From Pleurotus ostreatus/Saccharomyces cerevisiae fusant (lineage: Eukaryota > Opisthokonta): a stretch of DNA of 64,000 nucleotides. The position numbers and the translations under genes are program-made. Where the stretch lies: the NCBI GenBank assembly GCA_024196135.1, contig JAMQCK010000028.1, positions 62,001 through 126,000 of the forward strand, in the 5' to 3' direction. How positions within the stretch are numbered: the stretch's first letter is position 1; every line of letters starts with the position of its first letter. The notes under the pieces were generated by a model. It had not been told where the DNA came from. It was given only the letters and a program-made list of their open reading frames with translations, and searched no databases. This document shows, piece by piece, positions 57,941 through 64,000 of this stretch.

Positions 57941-58207
57941 CGCATCGTACGTGCGCTTCCACGAATTGTATACACCGCGCACCATCTTGCCATGGACGCG
58001 AGTATTTAGTGACTGTTGTAAGTGATGAACACCGGTCACAACCGACGCGTGTTCAAGTTCATTACGAGCCAAGACTCTACACCATCTACAAGTATGTAAA
58101 CGTACGTCCTGAAGATACAGTAAACCTATCATATAGACCCCCGCAATAAATATAAAAGATCGTAACGGAACGAGGAGGAAGAGAGCGCTGTGGCAACACC
58201 GCGTTCC

Positions 58208-60892
58208 TCACGCAGTCGCCGACGGCTGCTTTTTATCCATGGAATGCGAGTCGGAGACGGAGGCCGTCTCGTGCGATGACAGCTCCGCATCCGGCGCGCT
58301 CTGCGTGTCGCCCATGTGCGGGTTGCGCAGAAGGAGGGAGAACGCCAGGAGCGGGACACACAAGCTATGAGAAGGCGTGAGCTGGATGTCGAGGAAAGGA
58401 AGGGGTGTTGACTGACCAGATACCAGTGATGCAGAGCAGGCGCTGCGTGTGCTTGTACGCGGCGACGATGGCCTCGCGCTCGAAGGAACCCATCTCGTAG
58501 AGGATGGCGGTGGTCAGCGGCGATGCATACACCTCTGCAGCCAGCGTGGCGTTGCCGAGACGGGACGAAAGCTCTCCCGGGAGGACCTATGGCATCTGTC
58601 AGCAAAAGGAACACAATGCAAAGCCGGAAAGGCGTACGTTGGTCCAGATAGCTAAGAGTAGACGTGAGCAGTCATTATGGCGAAGAAAAAGTACAATAAC
58701 GTACCACCAGAGATAGACCCGCCGAGGGCACTACCGATGCTGTACAGCGCGAGGTAGAGCGCAGTGATGACAGCCAAGTCTAAGGTGACCATGAGATGGA
58801 CGACTCAGAGGTAGACGAGGAAGCACTTACGCTCGTGCTTGGTCGCAGCCTGCACACTGGCCTGGGTGGGGTACGCGAAGAGGCTGAAGGATCAAACACG
58901 TCAGCGAAGGGCAGCGACAAAAGTCATGATGGTACTAACCCTCCACCGACACCGAGGACAACCTGCGCGCCGACGACGGCCGCGTGCGAGCTCTCGCCGC
59001 CACGGAAGCGGATCAACAGACCGAACGCAACCATGAACAAGCAGACGCCGAAGACGATGCTGCCAATCGTATGGGCATGAAGCCAATGGAACATATAGGC
59101 AGAGGACGCACAAAGGCTTAAGGTAGCGCACATAGCGGACGACGAAGCCGAGGGTGACGCCGGTGACGACACTGGTGAAGGAGTACACATTCGTGATGCG
59201 CGTGGCGGACTCGATGGTCTCGTTGAAGGCGACGACGAGGACGGTGTACAAGTACCTGAAAGCAGAGTGGTTAGCGAAGGGTCGAGAAAGTGGCATGTGA
59301 TTACACGTACTCTCCCTATAGGGCGAAGAGGAAGGCCAAGGTCAGCAGGAGATTCAGCGCAAGAGACAAGATGCAAACCTGAAGGTACCAAGCTACGAAG
59401 CAGTGTCAGACCTGAGTTTCGGCGCATAGATGGTCGCACTCACAAGCATTGAGAAGCATGGCAATGCACATAGCCGCCCAGACACCGCGGTCCTTCATGA
59501 GCTACAACACCATGAGCAAACCCTCGACGTCGTCGACATTCATCGCACTCACCCGGAACGGAATCAACGGATGCTTCGCCTTCAACTCCCAAAACAGCAG
59601 CACCGGAATGCAGCAGAACCCGATCACCAGCATCGCGATGATCCCCCCATCCTTCCACTGGTCCTTCGCCGAGCCCGCGATCGTGAACGGGACGAGAATG
59701 AGCGCGAAGACGGCGATGACGAGCACGATGCCGATGACGTCGAGCTGCCAGAAGAGCGCGACGGCGAGGTCGCGCGCGCCGAGGCGCTCGAAGGGCGTCT
59801 TGTACGAGTCGAGCGCGCCGGACTTGCGCGCCTGGTAGCCGCCGTACCAGAGGGAAAAGAGGAGGGGGAGGGAGCAGACTGGGGTGCGTAGTCAGAAGGG
59901 ATGGTCAAGGGGAAGGGGAGGCGACTTACCGAAGTAGATGATGGCCCACATGCCGATGCCTGGAGGATGATTAGCAGTTGGTTGAGGAGGGAGGATGAGG
60001 TGCATACTCACCCCACTGCCATGTCGTCGCGCCGAGGACAGCGTCCGTAACGTTGCCGCTGATCCATGCATTGATCTGCGCGCGTTTAGCGACGCCGCGT
60101 TCAACAGAGGATATGTGCTTACCAAGAACGGCGCAGCGGGGATGAACGAGAACAGAACGCGGTTTCGGAGGGTCGTCAGATCGGCGACGAGGACCTCAGC
60201 GATGAGCTGGACAGCGGTGTAACCAATCTGCTCAACGGGTCAGAAGGACTTCTTACAAAGAAACATATCAACAGACCTGGTACAAAATGGCGCCGCCCGC
60301 GAAGGCCTTGACATTCGCAGAGGACGACTCGACAATGGTGCCTATGATTGGCGGTCAGTCGAATTGATGATCAGAAGAGGCTTTGGACTTGCCGATGAGA
60401 TAAAAGACGACTGAGACGACGAGGACCTCAAAGCGTCCGAAGACGTCCATCAATTTGGCGAGGGTGGGCTGGTCAAGTGGTCAGCCTACAGATCCCGAAG
60501 CATCAATGTCAGCGAGCTTACCTGGGCAGCCGCAGCGATGACGGAGCGCAAGACATTGACGGTGGCCAGCAGGGAGTGCGTCGCATACGAGTTCGTGGCG
60601 TACGTCTGTCCTCAAGTGAGAAGATGCGGGCGCAAGCGATGGATCGACTGACCTGATAAGTGTACCGGACCGTCCCATCCAAGCCATATGCATACGCGAT
60701 AAGGAAGACGCCGACGAAGAGGAAGACCTGGAATGGCGCCCTTCCGTCAGCTTCCCCACATCCATCCATCAACATCTCGACATGGCTCACCTTCGTCCAC
60801 TTCGTGAACGTCGCCGAGATCGCCTCAATGCGCTGCACACCCGGGCTCTTCTCGCCTAAAAGTTGGAAAGCGACAGGGCCGGAAGCGTCCAT
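58208..60892 (-). CDS. Siderophore iron transporter, MFS (SIT/Arn family)
   Basis: Plasma-membrane or endosomal importer of ferric siderophores, 14-helix MFS. 19 exons: 60892-60791, 60727-60653, 60605-60522, 60468-60393, 60341-60277, 60227-60123, 60075-60012, 59959-59930, 59878-59553, 59501-59444, 59392-59379, 59315-59305, 59255-59112, 59059-58940, 58883-58831, 58779-58705, 58651-58638, 58586-58417, 58364-58208 (580 aa). Family phrases: [142 protein letters not shown] and LPGEL. Three micro-exons (14, 11 and 14 nt) and one GC-AG intron (ATCG|gcaagt) occur. It ends in a Ser-rich acidic tail. An iron-type GATA motif lies upstream. Confidence 0.9.
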
Positions 60893-61662
60893 ACCTGACT
60901 GCGGTCTTCAGGGGAGGCGTGGGGGGAGGGGAGGGGACGGAATCGTTCGTCAAGCGCGTTTTATGGGCCTCACGCTGGTGTCACGGCGGAGGCACAAGGA
61001 TGCGGAGATCGAAGATTTTATCTGATAACCGGCCGCGGCCGGTGATAAAGACTCCGGTCTGGGCCCGCGGCCGCTCTCCCGACCAGGGGCACCCCGCGCC
61101 TCTCCGAGCCCGATGGCTGGCAAGAGGGGCCTGCGTGGTGCCGTGGTGGCGCTGGGCGTCCTGAAGGCCTCCTGAGGCGGCGCGAGTAGCGGGAGATCGC
61201 ATCGAAAGGTGCTGCATGATTTGATCAACATTTGCGGATCGTTTGGAAGAAACTGCGCACCGAACGTCGTGCACGCTCTGGCTCTCACGGATCGGCGGCT
61301 TGTTTCTCGAGAAGAAAAATTGCGGTGCCGTCGCTGCACGTTGCACGCGTAAAAGAGAGCTCGACTGCTGGGGTGCCGTGTGGAGGGCGTGCCTGCCGTG
61401 CGAGAGATCGCTACCAGGATCCAATCGTACCACGACGTCTGTGGCGGGACGGCGAGCCACTGTCCAGCCTCGTCAATTTTTTCTGAGCAATTCGTAGAAC
61501 TTCTGGGCAAGATGAGAGCAGAAATACACCCGTCGCGGATGTCGTTACGCATGTTGTGGTACCGCCAAGCCCAAGTCACGGGAAGGTTGAAGATGCACGT
61601 GGGATTTGTGGCGCAAGGGAATGCGGGGATCGGGGCTTTCGGACCGGACGTTTTCGCCAACC
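60893..61662. other. Divergent promoter region of the siderophore transporter and COA1
   Basis: 770 bp. A 236-codon minus-strand frame (60950-61660) overlaps the whole region but has no domain-like features; I treat it as chance. GATA motifs and a G/C palindrome lie near the transporter side. Confidence 0.5.
61020..61028 (+). promoter_or_regulatory. ATCTGATAA, candidate Urbs1/SreA-type iron GATA site
   Basis: Exact match to the fungal iron-regulator consensus ATCWGATAA, 128 bp upstream of the transporter start. A second TGATAA follows at about 61041-61046, beyond a GGCCGCGGCC palindrome. In Ustilago and Aspergillus such sites bind GATA repressors that shut siderophore genes under high iron. 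Use by this gene is inferred from position. Confidence 0.6.
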
Positions 61663-62456
61663 ATGTCGAGTGCGGTCACTGCTAGACTCGCAAGGAGGCT
61701 GCCCTCGTCCTTTGCTAGGCCTATATGTCGTCGCAACTATGCCACAGAGCTCCCCCGGCCTCCTCCGAAGGAACAGCCTGAGCCAGAGCTGTACCAGCAT
61801 ACGTCTCGTCCGCGTCCGTACGTGAAGATCCCTGCGGCGCCGCGTCGCCCCCTTCCTTCAATACCCGTGCGTAGTCGTCTTCTCCTTCGCGGACTGTTTT
61901 AGCTGACAGGTAAACCGCAGCGCAGATGGCCAGCCGTACTCGCGTTCGCTGCAGTCGGCGTCGTGGGCTGGGCCGTATTCTTCACCTATGTCACGAACCA
62001 GGAGAAGGTCACTAGTTCCGTCGTCCAGCAGATGCTCCGCTCTATGAAGTCTAGCGAGGAGCTGCACGAATACATGGGCGATGCTATTCGCCCTGTTCCG
62101 GAGTGGTGGCTCAACGGTGACCCTTGGATTCACGGCAGGGTGAGTGATCGGATATGACTGAACGCTCAAGTACTGACTCCCGTGTCTTAGGTCAACCAAA
62201 TCAATGGTAGCATTGACCTGAGTTTCAAGATCAAGGGCTCCAAAGGTTCGCTCATATCCAACCCCCATGAGGCCTTCACTAACCATCTTTGCAGGTTCTG
62301 GTACGGTTTACTTCACCAGTGTGAGGAAAGAGAAGGGCGAACCCTTCGTCATTCGTGAGTCTCCGAAATCTCGAAATCCGCGTCGTACCAACCTCTCCTT
62401 CAGTACGCTTCCGGGTCATCGGCGACGACGGCACCATCATCAACTTGACGGCGTAA
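61663..62456 (+). CDS. COA1: Cytochrome c oxidase assembly factor Coa1
   Basis: Mitochondrial inner-membrane factor that acts with Shy1 and Mss51 in maturing Cox1. Exons: 61663-61866, 61921-62139, 62191-62245, 62295-62354, 62404-62456 (196 aa; yeast 197). The Arg-rich presequence (LARRLPSSFARPICRRNYA) fits matrix targeting. One membrane helix follows at about 71-90 (PAVLAFAAVGVVGWAVFFTYV). The family core has VTSSVVQQMLRSMKSS, IRPVPEWWLNGDPWIHG, INGSIDLSFKIKGSKGSGTV and YFTSVRKEKGEPF. EWWLNGDPWI-G and KGSKG-GTVYFTS are the recognisable Coa1 phrases. The last exons are short, but the phases agree. Divergent from the siderophore transporter and convergent with the ING gene. Confidence 0.88.
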
Positions 62457-62627
62457 GCTTCAATTGAGGCGCCGTAGTACGCCGCGCCTGTAACCACCAC
62501 TCCTTGCATGCTGTATTATATATTACTCCGCAATGGAACATTGTATAGTATGAACGTGAAGGAGCGTCGTCGTCAGAATCCATCGTTGATGATGCCGTGC
62601 AGCAAGAAAGGCCAGGTAAGCCTGCGA

Positions 62628-63835
62628 TCAACGCCTCCTGTGCTTCCTCTTCTTCTCGCAATCCGGGCAATACCACGTCTTCGGAGCGGTCTTCAACCCG
62701 ATGCAAGTCATATGGAACTAGGAAGGTATGTCAGTCTGGGAGGCGTGATAAACTTACAAAATCAAACTTACCCATTCGAAGGGACAATCCTCCTCGTTGT
62801 CGCAGCCAATCATCTGTCGAAGGTGAGCATATACTTGGTTTTTATCCTGGTGAGTAGCCTTACCTCGCCGTGACTTGGCTGACGGCAGAAGCAATACAGC
62901 TTGTCGTCCTCCGCCTCCGCCTCGTCGACCTCCATCGCCATGGGCTCCTCGACCGGCGGCTCCTCAATCTCCTGCGCGAGCTGTGACTTCCGTGCCCTCG
63001 AACGCTGTGGCGGCGGCGTCGCACTCGCGGCAGGCGACGCAGAGCGCTTGTGCTCCGCCCTCGTCGCCGTCTTGCGCCCTGGATGATACGTCAGCAACCC
63101 CCGCGGAAAGCGCCACCAATCCCTCGCCAGCAACCGCAACTCACGCTTGTGACTCCCGCTCGACGCGACGGCCTCCACAGGAGGCAGCCCCGCGTCCGCG
63201 ACGGGCGTCCCCGCCATCGCGCTGCGAATGCTGTCGCTGATCTGCTGCGCCGCGTTCACGCCACTCAGCCCCACGTCCGGCTCGCGCTTGACCGCGACGC
63301 CGAACGCGGGCAGCGGCTCGGGCTCCTCGCCCGCGAGCTTGCGCACGAGCGCGAGGTCCGCGTCGAGGTGCCGGCGCTTGCTGTCGAGCAGGTCGACGAG
63401 CCGCTGGCTGAGCGCGCACTTCTCGTCGCACAGCCGGTGCACCTCTGCGTAGTTGCCCATGATCTTGGGCACCAGCGCGGCGGCCTTTGCTGACGAGTCG
63501 CCCTGTGGCGGGCGCAGCGTCAGCTTCAGGTACTTTGCGTACTCTTTCTCTATGTCGCGCTGGAGGTCTGGGGATGTGTCAGCGGGGCGAGCGAGGGACA
63601 CTTTGCTTTTAGTGGCGGATGAGAGGCAGGAGACTCACCAGCAGTGCGTGTTTCTCTAAGCTGTATCTCAGCGAGAATATGGCGGACCTCTTTTGGGAGG
63701 TTCTCGAGGCCTGGCGCCCGTGAGCCACAAGACCGTCAGGGGGATAAACATTGAGGAGAGCCTACCATAAATAAAGTCCGCGGTGATGTTTGAGGCCTGC
63801 TCGATGTCCTGGCTGTTTGGGTTGAAAAAGCTCAT
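62628..63835 (-). CDS. ING-family PHD-finger chromatin protein
   Basis: Histone-mark reader in HAT or HDAC complexes (Yng1/Yng2/Pho23 group), nuclear. Exons: 63835-63766, 63710-63639, 63567-63145, 63078-62864, 62813-62772, 62717-62628 (303 aa). The N-terminal ING helix pair is present: FNPNSQDIEQASNITADFIY, then LENLPKEVRHILAEIQLRE, then RDIEKEYAKYLKL and CALSQRLVDLLDSKRRHLDADL. The linker is basic and Ser/Pro-rich (AEHKRSASPAAS), then acidic. The C-terminal PHD finger is complete: YCFC, GEMIGCDNEEDC, EWFHMTCIGL, WYCPDC, giving C4HC3. The Tyr and Met at its start are those that bind H3K4me3 in the family. A KKRKHRRR tail may bind phosphoinositide, as in other ING proteins. Which ING class it belongs to is not resolved. 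Confidence 0.9.
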
Positions 63836-64000
63836 GATATATCGTGAAGTCTGTTAGCAGTGCGTGGTGAGAAAGAGTGCCATCAAAGCGTGTGAGCGGC
63901 GCCGGCGGGCAGACTCGGCACCAAGGCGAGACTTTCGGCCTGGGCGGCGACGAGAAAAACGCGCTTCTCAATGCTTACCTAGACGTGAGTGAGTAGACGA

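Noticed and set aside
60950..61660. 236-codon minus-strand frame between the siderophore transporter and COA1
   Set aside because: No domain, no plausible start context, and it covers the promoter with the GATA sites. A real gene here would leave COA1 without a promoter.

Overview
The window is nuclear DNA of a filamentous basidiomycete, most likely an Agaricomycete. Genes carry many short introns (about 45-85 nt, mostly GTRNGT...YAG). The protein set fits as well: F-box proteins with LRR tails, BTB proteins, DUF6699, HNH-domain proteins, an Skn7-type HSF/response-regulator fusion and a Sit-type siderophore transporter. I see no bacterial, viral or organellar genes. All gene models were built by hand from reading frame, splice sites and phase; none was tested against transcripts or a database.

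Layout. 1-0.96 kb: 5' part of a TFIIIC TPR subunit (minus), running off the left edge. 1.4-11.1 kb: four paralogous F-box genes in alternating orientation (+ - + -), two of them C-terminally shortened. 11.5-11.9 kb: a 370-bp MITE with perfect 27-bp inverted repeats. 12.2-15.1 kb: an acidic orphan protein, an intron-containing tRNA-Ala and deoxyribose-phosphate aldolase. 16.9-18.3 kb: pyruvate dehydrogenase E1 alpha. 18.9-22.3 kb: a different F-box/LRR protein and a BTB protein. 23-26 kb: a divergent pair, one HNH-derived gene and one unclear basic protein. 26.5-31.8 kb: Scd6/LSM14 and Skn7. 32.8-35.9 kb: a DUF6699 protein, a gene relic and a multi-pass membrane protein. 37.8-41.6 kb: a second divergent HNH-derived pair. 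42.5-45 kb: COG6. 46.1-47.9 kb: three tiny genes, two paralogous secreted Cys-rich peptides and a metallothionein. 48.5-55 kb: Vps11 and a membrane-anchored GH5 exo-beta-1,3-glucanase. 55.4-58 kb: a fifth copy of the F-box family. 58.2-63.8 kb: a siderophore transporter with an iron-type GATA site upstream, Coa1 and an ING-family PHD protein.

Housekeeping genes (TFIIIC, PDH E1 alpha, COG6, Vps11, Coa1, ING, Scd6, Skn7) are interleaved with young, duplicated families. The most interesting material is in those families. One is a five-member F-box + CxxC...CxxC + C2H2 family whose ten-exon structure is almost frozen. Another is a set of HNH-nuclease-derived genes, two of which have identical exon lengths and have lost metal-binding histidines. 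The third is the pair of small secreted peptides beside a metallothionein. I found no sign of a biosynthetic cluster or of a single multi-gene system acting together.
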